Shown here one piece after another: positions 55,932 to 64,000 of a stretch of DNA of 64,000 bases (positions are counted from its first letter, which is position 1; each line of letters starts with the position of its first letter). The DNA is taken from the NCBI GenBank assembly GCA_020736575.1, contig JAGPYM010000004.1, positions 2,666,001 through 2,730,000 of the forward strand. The letters are read 5' to 3'. The position numbers and the translations under genes were made by a program. This stretch comes from Thelonectria olida. Taxonomy: Eukaryota; Ascomycota; Sordariomycetes; Hypocreales; Nectriaceae. The notes beneath the pieces were generated by a model. That model did not search any database, was not told the DNA's origin, and saw nothing but the letters and a program-made list of their open reading frames with translations.

Positions 55932-56564
55932 GGTGGGCTTTTGGACGCGATCAACGCGTTTGGGCGCTCAACGATGTGTGGATTTGCTTATTAACCGGTG
56001 TCAGACGTTCGGGGGTCGTGTAAATGGTGGCGCGGGGGGAAGTTTGGTGAAGAATCTCCGGCCCCTCCCGGCAGGAATAAGGCTAAGCTTCGGCTGAAAG
56101 TGCTGAAAAATGAGGTGAAGTGGGTGCGAAGGCTCCAGTCAGATCATGACAAGCTCATTACCAAATCCATACGCCTTGGTCTCTCCACGGAGGTGTCGAT
56201 GCAAGTTCGATATATATATATGTAGCTTTCGCTCAATATCCGAAAACAGAAGGTTCCCTTGATGAAGGTTGTAGGGCGCCTGTTCTCTCCAAGAGTGGTG
56301 TAGTCTGAGGTACCGACGAATACCGGGAAACTCTTTGCTCCTTCCTCCCTCAACATATCCCAACAAACCTTCGCTTTCGCATCTTGCTTCATGTCGCCTC
56401 CAACAAAATATTTCTCTATTCTCCCAATCCAGCACGAAATCAGCATGCAACCGATAATTTACTGAACTCGATGCAAACCTTCCGTCATTTCCATGATTAT
56501 TTGTGTTTGGTGTTCTGTGCTCGCGTGCTATCGCCATCTCGACTGATTCCATCATTGATGAAAC
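55932..56564. promoter_or_regulatory. Divergent upstream region of the zinc-finger gene and MSH4
   Basis: There are 633 bp between the two start codons on opposite strands. A short TA microsatellite (tatatatatatg near 56211) is present. No ORF is credible. Confidence 0.5.
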
Positions 56565-59437
56565 ATGGCCCACAGGCCCTCCCTATATCCGCCGCCCTCG
56601 AGAACGTCTAATCGATCTTCTTCCGTGTATTTCGAAGGTAATGGGCGCCAGTCGCGCATTGAAAGCACTTCGGTGCCTAGTGACAGCAGGGGAGAGAGAT
56701 CCCACACCAGCATGAGCTACAGCACTACGTACACTCGATCTGCAGCGACTCCGAGAACAGCCGCATCTCGGCCATCCACGGTGCGTGCTGGCACCCGACC
56801 AAGTACGGCGTCGGGACGAAAGTCAAGAACTGGTACAACCTCATCTATACTGGGCCTCACCGAATCCCAAAGCATTGTGTGCGCGGTCAGCGAAGCTCGC
56901 GGCGTCTCCCCAGCGGTAGGCGTTGCGTTGGTCAATGTCTCCATCGGCGAAGTCGTCCTCAGTCAAATATGTGACAACCAATCCTACGTGAAGACTATCC
57001 ACAAGATTCAAATGTCATCTCCTTCTCGAATCCTTTTCATGGCCACTGCCTGTCAACCAAACGCGCCGAGCACGCTCTGCTCCCTTGTCCAGGAGCTGGT
57101 TCCAGAAGCCCAAATCAATGCATTGGATCGATCGGCTTGGTCTGAGACAGAGGGTCTCGAGTATCTCCAAGATCTAGCCTTCAAGGACGATATTGAGCCT
57201 CTCAAGGTGGTCACTCAGGGCAAGTTCTATGCCATCAGCTCTTTCGCTGCTGTAAGTCTAAGATCAGTAATGGGCACGCATCGCAACCTGACAAAGATCT
57301 AGGTAATGAAGTACATTCAGCAACATTTCTCCATCAATTTCTCCCCTCATTCTCTGCGCATCTCATATCAGCCCTCGGAGGATACCATGATGATTGACAT
57401 ATCAGCAATTCAATCGCTTGAAGTGATGCAAAATCTGCGAAACGCAAAGTCCAAAGATTCATTGTTTGGCCTGTTGAACCATACCTCGACTCCAATGGGA
57501 TCAAGGATGCTTCGCAGCAACATCCTTCAACCACCAACTCGCCCGGAATCGTTCATTGTGCCTCGTTATGATGCTTTAGAGGAACTGACTACCAACGAGG
57601 AGATGTTCCGAGAGATTCGTAAAGGTTTGATGCCAAATTCTCATAATGAGCTGGATTTCTAACTTTCTGAAGCTCTCAAGCTCTTCCATGATGTTGAACG
57701 GTTGCTGACCAAGGTATCTGTCAAGACTCATGTGACATCACACCATCTGACAGTTGTAGTTGATCATTGTCCCCACATCCGGAGATGTGCAGCAAGTGGA
57801 GGAACAGATCAATCAAGTATTGATGGTGAAGAGTTTCCTTGAAGCTATCCCGGAGCTGTACGCAGCCCTGCAACCTGCAACAAGTCCCTTGTTGACAAAG
57901 ATCCGTGGTCTCTGCCGGCCAGAAATTAGGCGTCACACCCTAGACATGATTCGAAGGACCATCGAGGCAGACGTCTCGTACGCCAAGTCTCCATTGGACT
58001 TGCGGAACCAGAGAACCTTTGCAGTCAAGGCCGGCATCAGCGGCATGTTGGACGTTGCGCGTCAAACCTACAAGGAGCTTACTGAAGAAATTCACAAACA
58101 TGTCGACGAACTCAATGGTGCGACCAAATGTGTAGCTGGGAGACAAATGCTGATAGACTCCAGACGAGCATGGCTTTGATGCCGTTCTCAAATTTGACAA
58201 CGGCCGGAAATACTGGCTTCGTCTACAGGCTGCCGACTTTGAAGGCCGCTCTTTGCCTCCTGTTTTAATCAACGCCGTCCGGAAAAAGGACAAGATCGAG
58301 TGCCAAACCCTGAACCTCGTCAAACTCAACTTGCGACTATCTGATACCTCGAATGAAGTTGTCATTCGGAGTGATGCTGTCATTCAAGGCTTGGTAAAGG
58401 AGCTCAGACACGAGGCGCCTCATCTCTTCCGCGTTTGTGAATCAGTTGCTCTCGTTGATATGATTTCGTCTTTCGGAGAGTTGGCAACAACTAGAGACTA
58501 CGTTCGACCCGACATCACTGGCACACTGGCTCTGAAGGCGGCGCGACATCCAGTCTTAGACAAGGTACGGTATCTTCCTTTGGTCGCCTGCTCGATGCTA
58601 ATGTGGCAGACTATGTCTGGCAATTTTATCCCGAACGACTACTATGCAACCGAACAATACTGCTTTCACATCGTGACAGGGTGCAACATGAGCGGCAAGA
58701 GTACATACATCCGTGCTGTCGCACTTTTGCAGATTATGGCGCAAATCGGATCATTTGTCCCTGCTGAATATGCCGCCTTCCCGATGATCCACAACATCTT
58801 TGCTCGAGTTTCGCTCGAGGACAACATCGAGAGCAATCTCTCAACCTTTTCGGTCGAGATGCGCGAGATGGCGTTTATCCTTCGGAACATTGACGACAAG
58901 AGCCTCGCTGTCATTGACGAGCTTGGCCGGGCAACAAGCTCCAGAGACGGTCTGGCCATAGCGATCGCAATGTCAGAGGCATTGGTTCAAAGCAAAGCCT
59001 CGGTCTGGTTTGCAACCCACTTTACGGATTTGACTCGGGTCCTTGCAGACAGACCAGGCGTGCTGAACCTTCATCTGGCATCTGATAGTTCCATCACGGA
59101 GGATGGATTACCCCAGATCACAATGCTGTACAAGGCCACCTCGGGGGCAATCGGGGATGAAGAACATTACGGCATCAACCTAGCAAGAGCAATTGGATTG
59201 CCGCAGGCTTTTATCCAAAAGGCAGAGGATGTCGCGAAGGACCTCAGACAAAAGAGGGAGGCCAGCAAGCGAAGCTCTGAGTCGACAAAGTTGTTGGCAC
59301 GTCGCAAGCTCATCTTGAATCTTCAGGAGGCACTGAAGCAGGCCAGGGACTCGGGCAGCGAAGAAGCGTTGCCTGCATATCTCGCAAGACTACAAGAGGA
59401 GTTTGTTGTTCGCATGGAGGAAGTGGACAAGCTGTAG
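56565..59437 (+). CDS. msh4: Meiotic MutS homologue MSH4
   Basis: Six exons (56565-57251, 57303-57624, 57673-57713, 57760-58117, 58164-58564, 58610-59437) encode 878 residues. With MSH5, MSH4 forms a sliding clamp that stabilises meiotic recombination intermediates and promotes crossovers; it does no mismatch repair. After a Ser/Thr/Arg-rich N-terminus (~90 residues), the connector, lever and ATPase domains follow; the mismatch-binding MutS I domain is absent, as expected. Motifs: SKDSLFGLLNHTSTPMGSRMLRSNILQPP, FIPNDYYATEQ, Walker A GCNMSGKST and Walker B/signature VIDELGRATSSRDGLAIAIAMSEAL. An apparent stop at 57660 lies within the intron with branch site TTTCTAAC, so the gene is intact. The last intron (45 nt) is a multiple of three without a stop. 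Confidence 0.93.
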
Positions 59438-59534
59438 TCACAAATAGTGGGCATTTTTGTAAGGGTTCGTGGCACGCCTTGTGGCCATGGCACCTGGGGT
59501 GCAAAGATATTCTATTGGTATCATGTAGTTATGT

Positions 59535-60941
59535 CTAAGTGCCAGGTCGCTTGTAGTCAAGCTCTCGAACACGCTTCCACACCTCCCTTACAGTTCTCTC
59601 TTGTGTTTGACGACCTGTCTCCGTGTCTGAATCGCCAGCAGGACTGTCATAGTTAGATATGTGGTCAAGGGTTACGAATTTGGGACATACCGAATGGCTA
59701 GGTATAGTCGACCGCCAAGGTGGGCTCTAGTAATTTCCGCCGTCTCGATGTCCTTTGGTGGATTCGCCGTGGTGATTAGACCTCCGGCTTCTTCGAGGAT
59801 GGCGATGCCAGCAGCGACATCCCACTCCCAACAACCACCTTCCCACCAGATATCGAACGATCCCATGGCGGTATATGCTAGGTCGAGCGTCGCACTGTTG
59901 ATCATGTCAGCATGACCAATGTATGTTGCTATAACGGTTCAAAGTCTGGCGCCGCCTCATATATCGCATTTAAGTGTGAGGTTAGGAATGAGGTGGGGGG
60001 TAAGGTTAGGAGTGAGGTTAGGAGTGAGGTTAGGGGTGAGGTTAGGAGTGAGGTTAGGAGTGAGGTTAGGAGTGAGGTTAGGAGTGAGGTGAGGAGTGAT
60101 AGTGCCAGACTTTTGGCTTAGTTGTAGTACATACCTCCCCAAGCTTCGCACACCGTGGACCATGCCACCCTTTCCCCCTCGCCCACTCCGCTCAGCAGCC
60201 ATGTTCACAAACGATTCCACCTTGCGTGTCATGTTCCCGTCAGGGATGTCCCTCCGGTCCTTCCCCCACTCGCACGAAAAGGTGCAGCCGCTGGGGGCGT
60301 TGGGCGGCAGCGGCGGGGTCGGGTTGCGCAGCAGCGGCAGCGGTTGCGTCTCGTTGAGCCAGGCGCCGCGGCCGCGGCACGACGAGAAGGTCTGGTGCAG
60401 GAAGGGCGCGTTGATGACGCCGATGACGGGCACGTGGTCGACGCAGAAGGCGATGGACACGCAGAACATGGGGAACAGGTGCGTGAAGTTGACGGTGCCG
60501 TCGAGGGGGTCGACGATCCATGTTGGGCCGTCCGAGACGAGGTATGTGCGGGACGCGCCGGCCGAGTATGATTCTTCGCCGAGGAAGCTGTTGGCGTCGT
60601 CGTGTTAGGTGTCGGGAGGTGTCATGACAGGTAAGCGGACTCACCCATGATCAGGATACTTTTGCTCGACTGCGGTTCGGATGAAGTGTTCGACGTCTGG
60701 TTTACCGCGGGTCAGCTCACTAACGAGCAGAAACGTAGGAGATGCACGCGGACGCACCGTTATCGGTCTTGGTCACAATATCTACCGAGTTCTCCTTCTC
60801 AACGTATGCGACGCTCGACGAGCCCGGGTTCGGACCACCATCGATCCGGCGCCGGGCCGCCTGCATGAGCATGTCGCCGGCATCCTTGGCCAGCTGGAGG
60901 GCAAAGGCGTAGATTTCGGCCAGCTTGTCGTCGTCCATCAT
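59535..60941 (-). CDS. qutG: Inositol monophosphatase-family protein of quinate cluster (QUTG-like)
   Basis: Five exons (60758-60941, 60645-60696, 60135-60587, 59691-59894, 59535-59643) encode 333 residues. FIG/IMPase metal-site motifs are complete: GEES (82-85), DPLDGT at 105-110 in WIVDPLDGTVNFTH, and the C-terminal WEWDVAAG. The family hydrolyses phosphomonoesters such as inositol phosphate with Mg. The closest family match by eye is the Aspergillus QUTG / Neurospora qa-x product, a member of the quinate cluster whose substrate is not settled. The ending AIRPAGDSDTETGR...VREVWKRV fits that subfamily. Intron 3 (59895-60134) is 240 nt and carries a 12-bp minisatellite. The gene is divergent from the dehydroquinase, with a candidate activator site between, and convergent with MSH4 (98 bp). 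Confidence 0.88.
59981..60100. repeat. Intronic minisatellite, ten 12-bp units
   Basis: Ten consecutive 12-bp units with consensus GTTAGGAGTGAG (+ strand) lie wholly inside intron 3 of the QUTG-like gene. Seven central units are identical or differ by one base; the outer units are diverged (GTTAGGAATGAG, GTGGGGGGTAAG, GTGAGGAGTGAT). In the transcript orientation each unit reads CTCACTCCTAAC, and eight of the ten contain CTAAC, the fungal branch-site core. The TTAGG core also resembles telomere repeats, but no telomere context exists. Confidence 0.9.
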
Positions 60942-61575
60942 GTTTACTTTTGCTCTGGAAGAACGCTTATTAGAAGAGAAAGTCAGTCACAGTTCAACGT
61001 TGGAAGCCCCCGCGGGGGGACGAAGCGGAGAAGTTTTGGTCGAATGAGTGTCGAGAAGAGCCGCCTCAAACCGGGCGCCGTCATGGTTCCGCACGTACCG
61101 CAGTGGAGAAGAACAAGTCAGACGCCGATCTCAGATCTGTCAGTTGGGAAGCCGGTATCTGGGAGGCTCGGGATTGGGCGGTAGTTGCTGTCGTCGGCGT
61201 TGCAAGAGGTGGCTTGTGAGAGTGAGAAAGAAGTGGGTTGGATGGGTGAAGCTTTACCCGGAACCGTGGGGCACGTCTACTTGTCCATGGCAGGGGGCCT
61301 TTGTGGTCACGACTTTGGGCATGTTACCGAGCTTTGCCTAAAAGATCAATGTTGAGTTGTTGATGAGAAGAGAGAAGCAATTTGGGCATTGAACAGTATA
61401 ACTTGTCACTGCTTGGTAAGGGGAGGGGGGTTGAATCGTCACCAGTACTATGTATTAACTAGAATCAAACACTCTAAACACCAAACATCTATCCATCTCA
61501 TATCATTCTCATATCCATCATCTAATTCGCACCAAAAGCTCCAATATGCCACAAGCAATCACACAATCACACACC
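60942..61575. promoter_or_regulatory. Divergent promoter of the QUTG-like and dehydroquinase genes
   Basis: The start codons are 634 bp apart. The near-palindrome GGGTGAAGCTTTACCC at 61244-61259 lies almost centrally and resembles the quinate activator site (listed separately). Confidence 0.6.
61244..61259. promoter_or_regulatory. Candidate QA-1F/QUTA activator site
   Basis: GGGTGAAGCTTTACCC compared with the Neurospora QA-1F consensus GGRTAARYRYTTAYCC: both half-sites and spacing match except one base in the left half (GGGTGA for GGRTAA), and two spacer positions differ. It lies about 317 bp upstream of the dehydroquinase ATG and about 303 bp upstream of the QUTG-like ATG. Confidence 0.5.
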
Positions 61576-62034
61576 ATGTCTCGCCAAATCCTCCTCATCA
61601 ACGGCCCCAACCTCAACCTCCTCGGCCTCAGAGAACCTCACATCTACGGCTCAACAACCCTCTCCGACGTAGAAACCAACGCCAATTCCCAAGCCGAGCG
61701 CCTCTCAGCCACCCTCCAGGCCTTCCAGTCCAACTCGGAGGGCGCAATTGTCGACCGCATTCACGCCGCCCGCGGCAACACGGACGCCATTGTCATCAAC
61801 GCCGGCGCCTACACCCACACGAGCGTGGCCATCCGCGATGCCCTTGCCGGCGTCGACATTCCCTACGTCGAGGTGCACATCACAAACGTCCACAAGAGGG
61901 AGCAGTTTAGGCACCACAGCTATCTGTGCGACAAGGCCGAGGCTGTCATTTGTGGCATGGGAGTGTTTGGCTACACGGCCGCGATTGAGTTTGCGGCGAA
62001 GCACATTACCTTGAGGAATCGACCCAAGTTGTAA
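61576..62034 (+). CDS. qa-2: Catabolic 3-dehydroquinate dehydratase, type II
   Basis: This intronless gene encodes 152 residues from the ATG before [16 protein letters not shown]; an upstream in-frame ATG (61546) would add ten residues and is less likely. It dehydrates 3-dehydroquinate to 3-dehydroshikimate in quinate breakdown (Neurospora qa-2, Aspergillus QUTE), in the cytosol, as a dodecamer in known members. Type II active-site residues fall at the textbook places: Arg19 and Tyr24 in GLREPHIYG, Asn75 and Tyr79 region in [11 protein letters not shown], and His101 in [17 protein letters not shown]. The separate small type II enzyme shows it is the catabolic form, not the pentafunctional AROM protein. 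Confidence 0.95.
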   Translation: MSRQILLINGPNLNLLGLREPHIYGSTTLSDVETNANSQAERLSATLQAFQSNSEGAIVDRIHAARGNTDAIVINAGAYTHTSVAIRDALAGVDIPYVEVHITNVHKREQFRHHSYLCDKAEAVICGMGVFGYTAAIEFAAKHITLRNRPKL

Positions 62035-62287
62035 ATAGAATAGACATGTCACAATTTTACTGTAATCAAAACAAAAGCTAGGATAGATTCTTGGGTGTGA
62101 GATAAAGGGAAACTGGATAGACTCCAGTGACAGATGGCAGAAAGGGGTTATCACACACTCTGCATTTATGGAAATAGGTTCATCATGAGATCAAAAAGAA
62201 TGAATCAGAAACATTGGAAATTATTATCCAGACTCGCTATGCTATCAATGGCTTTTACATTCTTTTGCTTTCTCATAAAACACACGC

Positions 62288-63343
62288 CTACAACATGGCC
62301 TGCAGTCTCGGCTGCATATCATCCTCGGTCCTCAACCCACAATCAGCCGTCATCTTGACAAACGACTCGGCCGACCGCCTGGCCATCTCCTCAGGCACCG
62401 CTTTGTCGGTGTCGGCCAGCCTCCTGTTGAACACCTCAAAGCTCAACCAGCCCTCGAAGCCCAGCCCGTGGACAATGGCGCGCAGGACGTGCTTGACGGG
62501 CATGTACCCGCCGTACTGCGGCTCGCCGTAAAACAGTCTCGCGTTGCGCGACCAGCTCATGCGGGTCGGCTGCTCGGCGTTGTAAAAAGCGTGGTTCTTG
62601 TCCAGGGGCTGCTCGAGACGCTCGCCGTCTGCCACCTGGACGAGAAACAGCTTGCTCACGTCAACGTCGGAGATGATTCTCTTGACCGAGCTGACGGTGG
62701 CCTCTTGGAAGTCGGGCGTCTTGCCCGTGGGCGACGCAGGGTCGGCGTAGATCCTGCCCAAGATGTTGTACGTGTCGAGGCACAGGCCAAAGTTGGGCCG
62801 GTCGACGCGCTGTACGAGGTCCCAGCTGGCTTCCCAGGTATCGATCCTGGTGCCCCAGCACAGGGCCTCCATGGCGAACTTGATGCAAGGCGACTCCTGG
62901 AGGCCCATCTCGGCAGCTTCTGTGAAGTCGGCGACGGCCAGGTCTAGGTCTTCGCTCACCTGGTCAGGAGAGAGGAAGCTGCTGGGAAACAGGATCAGGT
63001 CGGTGCCGAGTATGTGGGCGAGCTGGAACCACAGCTGCAAGTCCTGCAGACGGCGACGGTGCTCGGCGCGGTCGACGAGGCCGCCAAAGTGCATAAAGGG
63101 CTGGATGCAGATGATGTCGAGGTTGCGAGCGTCGCAGAGCTGGCGGATGGTGCGGGCGGCGGCGAGTTGGTTCTCGGGGGTGTCGCCGCCGGGGAACGAC
63201 TTGGCGAGGTCGACGAGGTCTTCGTAGAAGACTTCGAGGCCTTGAAAGCCGTACTTTTGGGCCATGTCGAGCTTGTGAGGGAGGGAGTGGCCGGCGAAGC
63301 AGCGTCCCAGGGACATTGTGCATATGCTTGACTTGTGAGCCAT
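62288..63343 (-). CDS. qa-4: 3-Dehydroshikimate dehydratase
   Basis: This intronless gene encodes 351 residues from the ATG at 63343 (MAHKSSICTMSLG); an ATG 27 codons upstream gives only a His/Pro-rich extension. It converts 3-dehydroshikimate to protocatechuate, the step after dehydroquinase (Neurospora qa-4, Aspergillus QUTC). The sequence is a xylose-isomerase-like TIM barrel. Candidate metal ligands are Glu159 (AMEALCWG), Asp190 (GLCLDTYN), Gln236 (LVQVADGE) and Glu303 (SFEVFNRR). It is convergent with the dehydroquinase gene (253 bp between stops). Protocatechuate then enters the beta-ketoadipate pathway. A good activator-site match lies about 580 bp upstream. Confidence 0.93.
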   Translation of the reverse strand: MAHKSSICTMSLGRCFAGHSLPHKLDMAQKYGFQGLEVFYEDLVDLAKSFPGGDTPENQLAAARTIRQLCDARNLDIICIQPFMHFGGLVDRAEHRRRLQDLQLWFQLAHILGTDLILFPSSFLSPDQVSEDLDLAVADFTEAAEMGLQESPCIKFAMEALCWGTRIDTWEASWDLVQRVDRPNFGLCLDTYNILGRIYADPASPTGKTPDFQEATVSSVKRIISDVDVSKLFLVQVADGERLEQPLDKNHAFYNAEQPTRMSWSRNARLFYGEPQYGGYMPVKHVLRAIVHGLGFEGWLSFEVFNRRLADTDKAVPEEMARRSAESFVKMTADCGLRTEDDMQPRLQAML

Positions 63344-64000
63344 TGTGTGTGTGTGGTTGGGTGGCAGGTAGGGGAGAAGGGGTATCAAGGGGAGAGCAGT
63401 ATGATGATGATGATGATAGTACACGGAGAGGTATGAACTCGATGAGATGAGTTGATGATGTGATAAATGAGAAGAGGAGAACAGTATCGACTTGTCAACA
63501 GAATATACCGAGGGGATAAGAAAGTATAGGAAAGTCGACTTGAGGCAATGGAGTCTATCTATGGGTCCAACTGAGAAGCGAGGAGGTGCATTTGTGGCAA
63601 CCCTTTTTGTTTACGAGAGGGCCCCGGAGATGGTAAGAATGCAGGCATCATGACGAATCAAGCCTCGCTTTCCAATAGTCCGCGAATTGCGATATGTGAC
63701 CAGCAGGGCCGGTTGTCGTCCGGACAAGGCGGCAACTGCAACATTGGGGGTGGTCACAAGACAGTTTAGGTGGTAGTAAGAACAATCTACCGGATTACTA
63801 ACGATGAAGAGTGGGTGGCGGTGTCCAGAAGAAGCAATTATGGGAAATCCTCTGGGATGTCGAGTTTATCCCGAGATGGATTGGCATCGTCATGGGGACA
63901 TCATGACGGTGGTATAAGCCTGGATAAATCTTTACCCCCAGTGTGGATCTCGTTCGGCAAAGGCAAGATCCAGCATACAGATCAGGATCTCGGGAACGGC
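63344..64000. promoter_or_regulatory. Upstream region of the dehydroshikimate dehydratase gene
   Basis: It carries a GAT triplet run (63400-63418) close to the gene, and the activator-site match at 63922-63937. A half-site (TTTATCCCG) occurs near 63866. No further gene starts before the window ends. Confidence 0.55.
63922..63937. promoter_or_regulatory. Candidate QA-1F/QUTA activator site upstream of qa-4
   Basis: GGATAAATCTTTACCC fits the consensus GGRTAARYRYTTAYCC at 15 of 16 positions, with both half-sites perfect. It may serve qa-4 (about 580 bp away) or a quinate gene beyond the right edge. Confidence 0.6.

Noticed and set aside
57625..57672. Apparent premature stop in MSH4
   Set aside because: It lies inside a normal intron (GTTTGA donor, TTTCTAAC branch site, CTGAAG acceptor); splicing restores the family sequence RKALKLFHDVERLLTK.
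59957..60134. LTPN-repeat protein extension of the QUTG-like frame
   Set aside because: The repeat peptide comes from reading the intronic minisatellite; splicing at GTATGT/CAACAG gives the conserved SLGSATLDLAYTAMGSFD instead.
1..64000. CRISPR arrays, rRNA, bacterial-type operons
   Set aside because: None seen; the organism is a fungus and no regularly spaced repeats or rRNA signatures were found.

Overview
The window is nuclear DNA from a filamentous ascomycete, most likely a Sordariomycete. The evidence is short introns (about 45-80 nt) with GTAAGT/GTATGT donors, CTAAC-type branch sites and YAG acceptors; a Kex2-processed alpha-pheromone precursor with WCxxxGQxCW repeats; a quinate (qa/qut) catabolic block; and fungal-only families (HsbA, HSPA12-like Hsp70, a DHA2 transporter). 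Genes are spaced, lie on both strands and form no operons. No tRNA, rRNA, CRISPR array or intact transposon was found. Exon borders were placed by reading splice signals and keeping the protein frame; every spliced model below closes in frame.

Layout. 0-11 kb: a possible small ORF, a small probably mitochondrial repeat protein, a DHA2 transporter, and a six-exon conserved protein of unknown function. 11-17.6 kb: a complex I accessory subunit (NDUFB8-like) divergent from the SWR1 chromatin remodeller. 18-22.5 kb: the alpha-pheromone precursor with an unusual motif-rich promoter, a relic of a RecQ-like helicase, and an amidoligase-fold protein. 25.9-32.7 kb: a seven-helix membrane protein, a two-domain phytase with central EGF-like modules, and a coiled-coil protein. 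33.3-37.7 kb: a P-loop GTPase and an Hsp70-like protein transcribed divergently. 38-46.3 kb: a Cys-rich small protein, an HsbA-type secreted protein, a cytosolic branched-chain aminotransferase and a Tsl1/Tps3-like trehalose synthase subunit. 46.3-52.7 kb: a long stretch with no convincing gene. 52.7-59.4 kb: Rsa4/Notchless, a FAR1/GCM1-like zinc-finger protein and the meiotic MutS homologue MSH4. 59.5-63.3 kb: three quinate-pathway genes (qutG-like phosphatase, catabolic dehydroquinase, dehydroshikimate dehydratase).

Functional links. The three quinate genes fit one regulon: near-matches to the 16-bp palindrome of the QA-1F/QUTA activator lie between the two divergent genes and upstream of the third. 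The pheromone promoter carries many YTATTGA motifs, three of them inside a longer repeated element, which resembles a target of a mating-type alpha-domain factor. The most unusual observations are that promoter, the helicase relic, a 10 x 12-bp minisatellite inside the qutG-like intron that repeats a branch-site motif in the transcript, and the divergent GTPase/Hsp70-like pair.
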